From an uncultured bacterium (GTDB lineage Bacteria > Bacteroidota > Bacteroidia > Bacteroidales > UBA932): 64,000 bases of DNA. The position numbers were made by a program, and so were the translations under genes. The stretch covers positions 1-64,000 of the forward strand of contig CASGCS010000003.1 in the NCBI GenBank assembly GCA_949300025.1, given 5' to 3'. Of the stretch, positions 8,689-17,511 are shown one piece after another (the stretch's first letter is position 1; each line of letters begins with the position of its first letter). Under the pieces are notes generated by a model that saw only the letters and a list, made by a program, of their open reading frames with translations, did no database searches and was not told the origin of the DNA.

Positions 8689-10235
8689 TCTATTTTAACT
8701 CCGTTGCCATCGTACCAGACAGCATCGAATATCGAGAAATTCGTATTGACTTTTGTCTTCAGCCTGCATGCGAATTTCTTGCACCATTGCTTTCTTATGC
8801 TGTTAAAGAGACCTCTGTTGAGATACCCCTCCAGAATTGGGTTCAACTCTAAAATAAAAGATTTGATATTCCGCTCTTTAACATAGTAGGCCAACTGCCT
8901 CTCAAGTTTTTCGTCGATAAGGATTGTAGGGGCAATCTCGCCGGTGCCGTGACACATCGGGCACTGTTCGTTCACTTTTATCTCAATGGCAGGCCTTACC
9001 CTCTGACGGGTAATCTGCATCAGCCCGAACTTTGTAAGCGGAAGAATATTGTGCTTGGCCCTGTCTCCCGACAGCAGTTCCTGCATATGCTTGTAAAGCA
9101 AGTTCCTGTTCTCGGCAGACTCCATATCTATGAAGTCCACGATTATTATCCCGCCCATATCTCTCAGTCTGAGCTGACGGGCAATCTCTTCCGCAGCATT
9201 TACATTTACCTGAAAGGTGTTCTGCTCCTGTTCCATACCGTTTTTGGCACGTATGCCGCTGTTTACGTCAACCACATGCATCGCTTCAGTATGCTCTATG
9301 ATTATGTAGGCTCCCTGCTTGAGCGGGACTATTCTTCCGAAAGAACCTTTTATCTGTTTGGTGACGTCGAAATGGTCGAATATCGGAGTGCCGCCTTTGT
9401 ATAATTTTACAATACGCTTTTGCTCCGGAGCAATAGTGGCAATATAATCCTCTATCTCCGCACATACAGTCTGGTCGTTGACATAGATGTTGGAGAAGGT
9501 GTCGTTCAGCAAATCCCTCAGTATCGTGGTAGTCTTGCTGTTCTCGGTGAAAAGCAGATGAGGAGGCTTGGATTTTGCCAGTTTTGGCCATGAATCTTCC
9601 CATTTTTTTATCAGCATCTTGAGCTCTGCATCAAGGATGGCTGCTCCCTTTCCTTCGGCCGCAGTTCTTATTATGACACCGTAATTTTTAGGCAAGATAC
9701 TGTAGACCAACCTTTCAAGCCTGCGCTTCTCCTCTTTCAGCGTAATTTTCTGTGAAACGCTTACCTTGTCTGCAAAGGGCAGAAGCACCAGATTCCTGCC
9801 TGCAATGGAGATTTCAGCCGTAAGTCTCGACCCCTTCGTAGAGATAGGCTCCTTGACAATCTGTACGATGATAGGCTGACCCACCTCCAGCACATCTGCA
9901 ATCTTTCCCTCCTTGTCAAGGATAGAGCCAATCTCTATTCCTGAATAGAATGAACGGAAATCGCGATTGGGATTAATCTGTTTTGCGAACTTGTCGAAAG
10001 AGATGAAATTCAGGCCGAGATCAAGATAATGGATAAAGGCGTCCTTGTCGTCGCCTATGTCCACAAAGGCGGCGTTAAGCGCAGGCATAACCTTCTTGAC
10101 CCGCCCAAGATAGACGTCCCCGACCGAAAACGACACATTGTTCTGCTCCTTGTTAAGTTCCACCAGCCTGTGATTTTCAAGCAACGCAAAGGACACCGCT
10201 TCGGTACGGACATCAATTATCAGATCTCTCTCCAT
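8685..10235 (-). CDS. rng: Ribonuclease G/E family endoribonuclease
   Basis: 516 residues, the RNase G size without the long scaffold tail of RNase E. An N-terminal S1 domain starts at VGDVYLGRVKKVMPALNAAF (about residues 38-57). The catalytic block with acidic residues VVDVNSG appears near residue 320 and IIIVDFIDM near 360. The zinc-link CPMCHGTG is near residue 423. It processes rRNA precursors and mRNA in the cytoplasm. It lies 77 bases downstream of the bS22-like gene on the same strand, with a hairpin between. Confidence 0.95.
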   Translation of the reverse strand: MERDLIIDVRTEAVSFALLENHRLVELNKEQNNVSFSVGDVYLGRVKKVMPALNAAFVDIGDDKDAFIHYLDLGLNFISFDKFAKQINPNRDFRSFYSGIEIGSILDKEGKIADVLEVGQPIIVQIVKEPISTKGSRLTAEISIAGRNLVLLPFADKVSVSQKITLKEEKRRLERLVYSILPKNYGVIIRTAAEGKGAAILDAELKMLIKKWEDSWPKLAKSKPPHLLFTENSKTTTILRDLLNDTFSNIYVNDQTVCAEIEDYIATIAPEQKRIVKLYKGGTPIFDHFDVTKQIKGSFGRIVPLKQGAYIIIEHTEAMHVVDVNSGIRAKNGMEQEQNTFQVNVNAAEEIARQLRLRDMGGIIIVDFIDMESAENRNLLYKHMQELLSGDRAKHNILPLTKFGLMQITRQRVRPAIEIKVNEQCPMCHGTGEIAPTILIDEKLERQLAYYVKERNIKSFILELNPILEGYLNRGLFNSIRKQWCKKFACRLKTKVNTNFSIFDAVWYDGNGVKID

Positions 10236-10264
10236 TCAGTCAAAATTAAACAGCATTACAAAAC

Positions 10265-10295
10265 AAGAGAACGGCAATAACATTACCGCTCTCTT
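10265..10295 (-). terminator. Stem-loop between the bS22-like gene and RNase G
   Basis: On the minus strand AAGAGA-g-CGGTAAT pairs with ATTGCCG-t-TCTCTT around a three-base loop, followed by GTTTTG. It could stop transcription of hup/bS22-like partly or act as a processing site before rng. The T tract is modest, so read-through into rng is plausible. Confidence 0.6.
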
Positions 10296-10312
10296 AAATT
10301 TCAAGACAATAA

Positions 10313-10405
10313 CTACTTACGCTTCTTATGTCTATTCTTGCGAAGACGTTTTTTGCGTTTGTGGGTAGCCATTTTATGTCTCTTTCTCTTCTTTCCGCTT
10401 GGCAT
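10313..10405 (-). CDS. 30-residue basic protein, bS22/mS38 (AURKAIP1/COX24)-like ribosomal protein
   Basis: A 30-residue frame, MPSGKKRKRHKMATHKRKKR then LRKNRHKKRK, 18 of whose residues are Lys or Arg. The KRHKM-x-THKRKKRLRKNRHK pattern is that of the COX24/AURKAIP1 C-terminal family, whose members sit near the decoding centre of mitochondrial (mS38) and some bacterial (bS22) small subunits. It lies 8 bases after HU on the same strand, an arrangement I associate with Bacteroidetes. It is too short for most gene finders. Expression is inferred from position and family resemblance. Confidence 0.85.
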   Translation of the reverse strand: MPSGKKRKRHKMATHKRKKRLRKNRHKKRK

Positions 10406-10413
10406 AATCCAAA

Positions 10414-10698
10414 TTATTTAACGTTAGATTTAACCTTGCTCATAAATACTTTTGCAGGTTTGAATGCGGGAATATTGTGAGCAGGGATTATTAAAGTAGT
10501 ATTCTTAGATATATTTCTAGCAGTCTTCTTTGCACGTTTCTTTACTATGAAGCTACCGAAACCGCGCAAATATACATTTTTATTCTTTGCCAAAGAATCT
10601 TTAACGTTATCCATGAAAGATTCTATTACACTTTGAACAGCAATCTTCTCAAGACCGGTTGCTTTTGCAACCTCGTTGACAATATCAGCTTTAGTCAT
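10414..10698 (-). CDS. hup: HU/IHF family DNA-binding protein
   Basis: 94 residues, standard HU length. The helical start MTKADIVNEVAKATGLEK and the GFGSFIVKKRAKKTARN turn define the fold. The DNA-intercalating Pro of the classical RNPxTG arm motif is absent: the arm reads TARNISKNTTLIIPAH. I believe that variant is common in Bacteroidetes, and it may bend DNA less sharply. It is probably cotranscribed with the bS22-like gene from the promoter at 10737. Confidence 0.95.
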   Translation of the reverse strand: MTKADIVNEVAKATGLEKIAVQSVIESFMDNVKDSLAKNKNVYLRGFGSFIVKKRAKKTARNISKNTTLIIPAHNIPAFKPAKVFMSKVKSNVK

Positions 10699-10736
10699 AA
10701 TAATAAAATATTAAAAGGTTAGTTATTTCTGGAGGG

Positions 10737-10744
10737 CAAAAATA
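10737..10744 (-). promoter_or_regulatory. -7 box of the hup promoter
   Basis: TATTTTTG on the minus strand, 39 bases before the hup start, with a TTG-containing word about 19-20 bases further upstream. This fits TAnnTTTG. The rest of 10745-10990, upstream of lon, has no recognisable element beyond AT-rich sequence. Confidence 0.6.
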
Positions 10745-10990
10745 AAGCATTTTTTCTAAATAATACCAACAATAACGAAAAAAAAACAAGACTTTTCGCA
10801 TTTGGGACCAAATTAAATGCAAGACAATAAGGAATTTATGTAGCCAATATTTTATATCTGATTAAATATCTTGCTGTTAAGGAAAATCTGCCGTACCAAG
10901 TTTGGCATAGAGATTGACAAATAGCAGCAGGCATCACTATATATTGAATATAGGAGTGCTTACTGACAAATTGACATAAATAATACATAG

Positions 10991-13387
10991 ATGAAGTTAC
11001 CAGAGTTATTTTTAAATCAAATGGAGAGCGGAGGAATGAGTGTATTGCCTGTGATGAGCATAGACGCCGGAGCAAATCTGGAAGAGGCGGACCTTCCGAG
11101 GACCCTGCCTGTTCTGGCATTGCGCAATGTCGTGATTTTTCCGGGAACGATAACCCCTATCACAGTCAGCAGGGAGAAATCTTTGAAACTGGTCAAGGCG
11201 CTGTACAAGTCTACAAAAATCATAGGTACCGTAACTCAAAAGGATGCCAGAGTGGAAGAACCCGCAAAGAGCGACCTGTTCGATGTAGGAACTTCATGCA
11301 GGATATTGAAAACAATAGAATTGCCCGACGGAGGGCTGACAGTCCTGCTGAGGGGGCTGAAAAAGTTCCAGTTGGACGACATTATTGCCGATGAACCGTA
11401 TCTGCTTGGAAACGTCACATATATTCCGGAAATATATCCCGGGAACGATGCCGATGTGGAACCTGTGTGCGACGCTATAAAAGATGCGGCCATGCATATA
11501 ATAAAGCTCTCGCCGCATATCCCGCAGGAGGCAGGCTTTGCAATAAGGAACATCGACGGATGCGAGTTCATCACCAACTTCATAGCCTCTTCGATGGATT
11601 TGGAGGATATTGGAAAAAAGATTGAGCTTCTTAAGATAAACTCGATAAAGGAAAGGGCATACAAGCTGCTTGAACTGCTTAACAAGCAGATTGAAATCCT
11701 TAAAATAAAGGATGACATACAGCAGAAGGTAAAAAGCGAAATCGACCAGCAGCAGAGAGAGTACTATCTGAACAATCAGCTCAAGACCATCCAGGAAGAG
11801 TTGGGTATGGATGGAAACGGAGAAGATATTGCAGAACTCAGGGCAAGGGCTGCAAAAAAGAAATGGCCGGACTATGCGGCAAAGGCTTTTGAAAAGGAAC
11901 TGCAAAGACTGGAGAAGATAAACCCCAACGCTCCGGAATATGCCATAGAACTCAACTATGCAGAGTTCATGGTAGACTTGCCTTGGGATGAAGTGTCTAC
12001 AGACAATCTGGATTTAAAGAACGCACAGAAGGTATTGGACAGGGACCACTACGGTCTGGAGACAGTAAAAGACAGAATAATAGAATATTTGGCCGTTCTC
12101 AAGCTTAAAGGGGATATGAAGTCTCCCATAATATGCCTTTACGGCCCTCCGGGAGTAGGAAAAACCTCCCTGGGCAAATCGGTCGCCAGGGCGCTCGGCA
12201 GGAAATATGGCAGAATCTCGCTCGGAGGCATGCATGACGAATCCGAAATAAGAGGCCACAGGAGAACCTACATAGGCGCCTTGCCGGGCAGGATACTGGA
12301 TGCCATTCGCAAGGCAGGCACATCGAATCCGGTACTCGTTCTGGATGAGATAGACAAGGTTAGTTCCGACTTCAGGGGCGACCCGGCGTCTGCATTGCTC
12401 GAAGTACTTGATCCGGAACAAAATACTACATTCCACGACAATTACCTCGACATAGACTATAACCTGTCGCATGTCCTGTTCATAACAACTGCGAACAACA
12501 TAAGCTCAATCCACCCTGCACTTCGCGACAGAATGGAAATGATTCCCGTAAGCGGGTATCTGGCAGAGGAGAAGTATCATATTGCAAAGGATTACCTCAT
12601 ACCCAAGCAAAAGGAGCAGCATGGACTGGAGAGTTTCAAGTTGAGTAAAAGCGCTGTCAATACGATTATAAACGAATATACACGGGAATCAGGTGTCAGG
12701 AACCTCGACAGGCAGATTGCCAAGGTTGCCAGAAACATTGCAAAGAGAATTGCATTGGAGGAGGAGGTTCCCGCCGTTCTGGAAAGCGAAGATGTCAAAA
12801 AGATATTGGGCCTTCCCGTAAACATGCACGACATGCAGAAAGGAAACGAAGCCACAGGAGTTGTGACCGGCCTTGCATGGACTGAAATGGGAGGAGAGAT
12901 TCTCTTTGTAGAGTGCAGCCTCAGCAAGGGCAAGGGCAATCTCACGCTTACCGGAAATCTCGGAGACGTAATGAAGGAGTCTGCAATGATTGCTTACCAG
13001 TATGTGAAGGCACACCCCTCTCTGCTTGGTGTAAAGCCTGAAATATTCGGAAAATACGACCTTCATGTACATGTTCCGGAAGGAGCAATTCCAAAAGACG
13101 GACCTTCGGCCGGCATAACAATGGTGAGCGCCATAGCGTCTGCCTTCAAGAAAAAGAAGGTAAAACACTCCATTGCAATGACCGGAGAGATGACATTAAG
13201 GGGCAAGGTGCTTCCTGTGGGAGGCATCAAGGAGAAAATTCTTGCAGCAAAGAGGGCCGGCATAAAGACTATTGTGCTTTCATCTGAAAACGAGAGAGAT
13301 ATAAAAGAAATAAAGGACATATACATAAAGGGATTGACCTTTAAATATGTAGACACCATGGAAGATGTCCTGAAATTCATTTTCTAA
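10991..13387 (+). CDS. lon: Lon ATP-dependent protease
   Basis: 798 residues: LON substrate-binding domain, AAA+ module and Ser/Lys protease domain in one chain. Walker A GPPGVGKT starts at residue 385, Walker B LVLDEIDK follows, and the catalytic dyad is Ser706 (PKDGPSAG) and Lys749 (GGIKEK), with the same 43-residue spacing as E. coli S679/K722. It degrades misfolded and regulatory proteins in the cytoplasm. An alternative start at 11036 (MSVLPVM) has GGAGG just upstream. ung follows 11 bases later. Confidence 0.96.
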   Translation: MKLPELFLNQMESGGMSVLPVMSIDAGANLEEADLPRTLPVLALRNVVIFPGTITPITVSREKSLKLVKALYKSTKIIGTVTQKDARVEEPAKSDLFDVGTSCRILKTIELPDGGLTVLLRGLKKFQLDDIIADEPYLLGNVTYIPEIYPGNDADVEPVCDAIKDAAMHIIKLSPHIPQEAGFAIRNIDGCEFITNFIASSMDLEDIGKKIELLKINSIKERAYKLLELLNKQIEILKIKDDIQQKVKSEIDQQQREYYLNNQLKTIQEELGMDGNGEDIAELRARAAKKKWPDYAAKAFEKELQRLEKINPNAPEYAIELNYAEFMVDLPWDEVSTDNLDLKNAQKVLDRDHYGLETVKDRIIEYLAVLKLKGDMKSPIICLYGPPGVGKTSLGKSVARALGRKYGRISLGGMHDESEIRGHRRTYIGALPGRILDAIRKAGTSNPVLVLDEIDKVSSDFRGDPASALLEVLDPEQNTTFHDNYLDIDYNLSHVLFITTANNISSIHPALRDRMEMIPVSGYLAEEKYHIAKDYLIPKQKEQHGLESFKLSKSAVNTIINEYTRESGVRNLDRQIAKVARNIAKRIALEEEVPAVLESEDVKKILGLPVNMHDMQKGNEATGVVTGLAWTEMGGEILFVECSLSKGKGNLTLTGNLGDVMKESAMIAYQYVKAHPSLLGVKPEIFGKYDLHVHVPEGAIPKDGPSAGITMVSAIASAFKKKKVKHSIAMTGEMTLRGKVLPVGGIKEKILAAKRAGIKTIVLSSENERDIKEIKDIYIKGLTFKYVDTMEDVLKFIF

Positions 13388-13398
13388 CCGTTTTTGCC

Positions 13399-14067
13399 AT
13401 GGATGTAAAGATAGACTCCGAATGGAGAGAGATTCTTAAGGAAGAGTTCGACAAAGAGTATTTCAGGAACATTGTTTCATTCCTTCACCGTGAAAAGCGC
13501 GAGGGAAAGACGATATATCCTCCGGGGTCTCTTATATTCAATGCATTCGACACGACTCCATTCAGCAAGGTAAAGGTAGTGATACTCGGGCAGGATCCAT
13601 ATCACGGAGCCGGACAGGCACACGGGCTCTCATTTTCCGTTCCCGACGGCATTCCCGTTCCTCCTTCACTGAAGAATATATACAAAGAGATAGAAGAGGA
13701 TCTCTCGGTAAGAATAAACAAGAACGGGTCGTTGGTCCAGTGGGCCAGACAAGGCGTATTTCTGCTCAATGCAGTTCTCACTGTAAGGGCATCGTCGCCT
13801 ACATCGCACAGCGCAATAGGCTGGAGTACCTTTACAGACGCTGTTATCAAGGCGCTTTCAGACAAAAGGGAGCATCTGGTCTTTATGTTGTGGGGCAATT
13901 ATGCAAGAAGCAAAAAGAGCCTGATAGACGGCAGCAGGCATCTTGTCCTGGAAGCGGCTCACCCCTCCCCTCTTGCCCGCGGGGCATTTTTCGGATGCCG
14001 TCACTTTTCAAAATGCAACAGATACTTGCAGGAGCACGGAGAAACTCCGATAGACTGGACTAAATAA
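13399..14067 (+). CDS. ung: Uracil-DNA glycosylase, family 1
   Basis: 222 residues, the normal length. The water-activating loop GQDPYHGAGQAHGLSFSV (about residues 65-82) and the minor-groove loop HPSPLA (about 187-192) define family 1. It removes uracil from DNA at the start of base excision repair. It is 11 bases after lon and just before a strong terminator, so lon-ung is likely one transcript. Confidence 0.96.
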   Translation: MDVKIDSEWREILKEEFDKEYFRNIVSFLHREKREGKTIYPPGSLIFNAFDTTPFSKVKVVILGQDPYHGAGQAHGLSFSVPDGIPVPPSLKNIYKEIEEDLSVRINKNGSLVQWARQGVFLLNAVLTVRASSPTSHSAIGWSTFTDAVIKALSDKREHLVFMLWGNYARSKKSLIDGSRHLVLEAAHPSPLARGAFFGCRHFSKCNRYLQEHGETPIDWTK

Positions 14068-14071
14068 ACAG

Positions 14072-14104
14072 GAATTGCGGACCGAACGGCCCGCAATTCT
14101 TTTA
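14072..14104. terminator. Bidirectional terminator between ung and the META lipoprotein gene
   Basis: GAATTGCGG-a-CCG pairs with CGG-c-CCGCAATTC around a two-base loop (14072-14099), followed by TTTTAT on the plus strand and CTGTTTATTT on the minus strand. It serves both convergent genes. Confidence 0.85.
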
Positions 14105-14126
14105 TCCGGCAGCTGAAAGATTCCGG

Positions 14127-14621
14127 TTATTTAACCTCCACTGAACCGTTCTGCTCCTCAACAGGGTTCTCGGCACTCTGGCTGAGTATCATAATCTCTC
14201 TGCCAAGCGAGTCGCAAAGTGTCAGGGTGCTGTCGCTAAGAGAGTAGGAAGCGACATTCATCATATTGGCGATAAACTGCTGCTCGAACTCCATGTTGGG
14301 ACCTGCCATTCTGGTCATTCCAGAGGGCATAAGCTTCAAGGAGTTGGTATCTGCAGCCAGTTCATAACTGCCGAAATAATAGTTGCATCCGCCATTTCCG
14401 GCCATTTGGCAACTGTCGAGGAAAGAGATTGTAACATCCTGGTCTGTAGGCACGGCAAGTTCCACGCTGTCTACATTCATGGATTTCAAAATCCAAGTGG
14501 TTTCGCTCTGCAACTTTTGCATGGGTGAATCTGTTTCAGTTGTTTTGGTGTTGTTGGCACACTGCACGAACAAGAGTGCAGCCACTGCCATAAGAGATAC
14601 TTTTACTAAATTTTTCATCAT
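14127..14621 (-). CDS. META-domain lipoprotein (HslJ-like)
   Basis: 164 residues. The signal peptide ends in a lipobox (LLFVQC, Cys about residue 21), so it is a predicted lipoprotein. The remainder reads as a META/HslJ domain: TTWILKSMNVDSVEL near the start and GGCNYYFGSYEL followed by the GMTRMAGP block. HslJ-type proteins are linked to heat and drug resistance in E. coli, but the molecular role is unknown. Two ATG codons in a row start it. It is last in the leftward coaD run, 30 bases after the dehydrogenase. Confidence 0.8.
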   Translation of the reverse strand: MMKNLVKVSLMAVAALLFVQCANNTKTTETDSPMQKLQSETTWILKSMNVDSVELAVPTDQDVTISFLDSCQMAGNGGCNYYFGSYELAADTNSLKLMPSGMTRMAGPNMEFEQQFIANMMNVASYSLSDSTLTLCDSLGREIMILSQSAENPVEEQNGSVEVK

Positions 14622-14651
14622 AACTGCAATTGTTTTGAAAATTCTGTCTGT

Positions 14652-17501
14652 CTATTTTCTTTCGCTCACTTCGTCCAGAAGGTAAAGAATAGAGCGGAAC
14701 GTTACGCCGCTATTGCGTGAAAGGCCTATTTCGCACGTACGGCTCGTTGCATATCCGGCAACGCAGGGCTTCCCGCTGCCATCTGCTCTGCCGTCTATCT
14801 GCTCCTTAAGATGGCGCAGGCCATGAGTGTTCAGTTCAGGGTATGTAAAACCTCTGTCTCCTGCAAAACCGCAACAGTTGCTCTCCAGCACTACAACCTG
14901 GTCTGAACAAAGTTTTGCCAAATCGTAAAGCATGTTGTCCACACCCAGTTTTTTTGTAGAGCAGACTGCAAATACTGCAATTTTCTCGTGTTTGGGTGTA
15001 ATTTTGAGTCTGGGCAAGAGATATTTCGTAATGAATTCAGCAGGCTCGTAAAGTTTCAGTTTTGAGTCCATGTTCACATGCATGGTATAAAGGCATGGCG
15101 ACATGTCGCACAGTATCGGGTACTTTCCATTTTCGGAGGCCTTCACCAATGCATTCTCCAACTCGTCAGAAGCTTTTTTGCCGGCCTCCACATAGCCTTT
15201 GCTTGAAAAGGCCATGCCGCAGCAGAGCCTGTCAAGATTCTCCGGATAGACTATCTCATACCCGGCCTTTCTTATGAGTTTGGCTGTGAGCCTTGTAATT
15301 TCCAACTCTTTAGAGTAGCTCTTGCTGACTCCCATGCTTCTGGTTATACATGAAGGGAAATAGACAATCTTTTCTGCATCCGGCCTGCTCTCCCTTGAGG
15401 CGGAGAAATCTATCTTATGGGCTCCCTTTGGAAAATATTCATTCCACATTGGAACGAGATTGCCGCTGATTTTACGCACTCCGGTAGCCATTGCGCCAAA
15501 GAGGGCCTTTCCAAAGAGCATGCGCATTCCATAAACCGCATTGAGAGAGGCACGCATTCCGCTTGTAACCTTGTCCATGTTTGAGGCAATCCTGACAGCT
15601 CTTGCTTCGCTTTTCGGCGAGTGCTTTGCATGTCTGATACTTTTTATAAGTTTGCCCGTGTCTACCTTGACAGGACATTTCATTGCGCAGAGGCTGTCTG
15701 TCGCACATGTTTCATCACCCCAGTAACGGTACTGCTTCTGCATCTCGGCAGCAATATGAGGCTCCTCCCCGCTCCTGCGCAAACGCTCCATCTCCCTGAA
15801 ACTTGCCACTCTCTGCCTCGGCGAGAGCGTCAGCCCCTCTGCAACGCAAGTTCCTTCGCAAAAGCCGCACTCCATGCACTTGTCCACAATTTCATTGGTC
15901 TGAGGACAGGGCTTGAGATTCTCGACATGCACGTTTTTGTCGCTGTTGAGTATCACCCCCGGATTCAGGATTCCCTTGGGGTCGAAAATCTCCTTCACCT
16001 CTTTCATCAGCGCGTAAGCCTGCTCTCCCCATTCGAGTTCCACGAACGGAGCCATGTTCCTTCCGGTGCCATGCTCAGCCTTCAATGAACCGTCATATTT
16101 TGCAACCACGAGATTTGCAATGTCATCCATGAACTTTTTATATCTCTCCACCTCCGACGGAGTAGTAAAATCCTGATTGAACATGAAATGCAGGTTGCCG
16201 GCCAGCGCGTGACCGAATATCACGGCATCATCGTATCCGTTGTCATGGAAAACCTCTCTCAAATCAGTGGTTGCCTCCGCAAGACGGTGAACCGGGAAAC
16301 ATATATCCTCTATGATTGCAGTAGTGCCGCTTCTGCGCATGCCTGCAACTGTCGGCAATGTCTCCTTCCTGATTTTCCACAGGGCCGCCTGCTCCTTTGC
16401 ATCCTTTGTAAATGAATAGGGCACCTCTGTCTCAAACTCCTTTATCGCAGCGGAAATCTGTTCGATTTTGCCGTTGAGCAGCACATCATCTTCCGCTGTG
16501 GTCTCTATAAGCAACCCGCAGGCCCCCTCGGAGAGGCTCTTGAGCAGAGAGGGGACACCGTCTGCATTCTCCACCGAACGCAGGGCAGCCCTGTCCATCA
16601 GTTCCACTGCGGAAACAGGCTGGTCTCTGAGCACCTGTACAGCCCTGCACGCCTCCTTTATGGTAGGATAGACTGCAAGGGCGAGCCCTTTATGCTTATG
16701 GTCTATTATTGTATTATAGGTAATGGAGGCTATAAATGCCAGCGTACCTTCCGAACCTATTATAAGATGTTTGAGAATATCGAAGCCGTTTTTGTAATCT
16801 ACAAAGGCATTGAGGCTGTATCCGGTGGTATTCTTTATCTTGTATTTTTTCCTTATCCTCTCCCGGAGCTCCTCATCCGAGTCTATCCTTTCGGCCATCT
16901 TCTCCAACTTCTCCAGCATCTGGCCATGGGTCTTGACAAACTCATTGCGTGACTGTTCGTCGGATGTATCGAGCACGGTTCCGTCTGAAAGGATTACTTT
17001 GATTTCGGCTATGGTCTTATAAGAGTTGTCCGTAGTGCCGCAGCACATTCCGCTGGCGTTGTTAGCCGCGATACCGCCGATCATGGCTGAATCTATTGAT
17101 GCCGGGTCAGGACCTATCTTCCTGCCATACGAAGCCAGATAACGGTTCGCCATACCGCCCCTTATACCGGGCTGCAATTTGATTTTAAGACCTCCGTCCA
17201 ATATCTCATAGTTCTTGAATCCGTGCGTGGCAATTACCAGAACAGAGTCTGAAATTGCCTGACCGCTCAAAGACGTTCCGGCCGCCCTGTAGGTTACAGG
17301 GATGTTCATCTCGTATGCGCACTTTGCAATATACTGTATCTCTTCTTCGCTTACCGCACGCACAACCAGTTTTGGAATCAGTCTGTAAAACGAGGCATCC
17401 GTCCCGAAAGCAAGTGTGCTGAGAGCATCATGCAACAACCTCTCACGGGGTATCACCTTGTTGAGTCTTTCATAGAAACTTTTATATTTGCCACTTATCA
17501 T
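14652..17501 (-). CDS. FAD/Fe-S 2-hydroxyacid (D-lactate type) dehydrogenase, GlcD-GlcF-like fusion
   Basis: 949 residues from the ATG at 17501 (MISGKYKSFYE); the longer frame would run into the upstream gene. Domains in order are: FAD-binding PCMH (TYRAAGTSLSGQA, GPDPASIDSAMIGG), FAD-oxidase C-terminal, a two-cluster ferredoxin segment (CMECGFCEGTC and CATDSLCAMKCPV), and two CCG domains (RLCCGMAF, NCCGFAGDRGF). The layout is that of YdiJ/Dld-II-type enzymes that oxidise D-lactate or D-2-hydroxyglutarate and pass electrons to quinone. The substrate is not determined from sequence. It lies 10 bases after the thioredoxin protein gene. Confidence 0.88.
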   Translation of the reverse strand: MISGKYKSFYERLNKVIPRERLLHDALSTLAFGTDASFYRLIPKLVVRAVSEEEIQYIAKCAYEMNIPVTYRAAGTSLSGQAISDSVLVIATHGFKNYEILDGGLKIKLQPGIRGGMANRYLASYGRKIGPDPASIDSAMIGGIAANNASGMCCGTTDNSYKTIAEIKVILSDGTVLDTSDEQSRNEFVKTHGQMLEKLEKMAERIDSDEELRERIRKKYKIKNTTGYSLNAFVDYKNGFDILKHLIIGSEGTLAFIASITYNTIIDHKHKGLALAVYPTIKEACRAVQVLRDQPVSAVELMDRAALRSVENADGVPSLLKSLSEGACGLLIETTAEDDVLLNGKIEQISAAIKEFETEVPYSFTKDAKEQAALWKIRKETLPTVAGMRRSGTTAIIEDICFPVHRLAEATTDLREVFHDNGYDDAVIFGHALAGNLHFMFNQDFTTPSEVERYKKFMDDIANLVVAKYDGSLKAEHGTGRNMAPFVELEWGEQAYALMKEVKEIFDPKGILNPGVILNSDKNVHVENLKPCPQTNEIVDKCMECGFCEGTCVAEGLTLSPRQRVASFREMERLRRSGEEPHIAAEMQKQYRYWGDETCATDSLCAMKCPVKVDTGKLIKSIRHAKHSPKSEARAVRIASNMDKVTSGMRASLNAVYGMRMLFGKALFGAMATGVRKISGNLVPMWNEYFPKGAHKIDFSASRESRPDAEKIVYFPSCITRSMGVSKSYSKELEITRLTAKLIRKAGYEIVYPENLDRLCCGMAFSSKGYVEAGKKASDELENALVKASENGKYPILCDMSPCLYTMHVNMDSKLKLYEPAEFITKYLLPRLKITPKHEKIAVFAVCSTKKLGVDNMLYDLAKLCSDQVVVLESNCCGFAGDRGFTYPELNTHGLRHLKEQIDGRADGSGKPCVAGYATSRTCEIGLSRNSGVTFRSILYLLDEVSERK

Positions 17502-17511
17502 AATGTATCTG

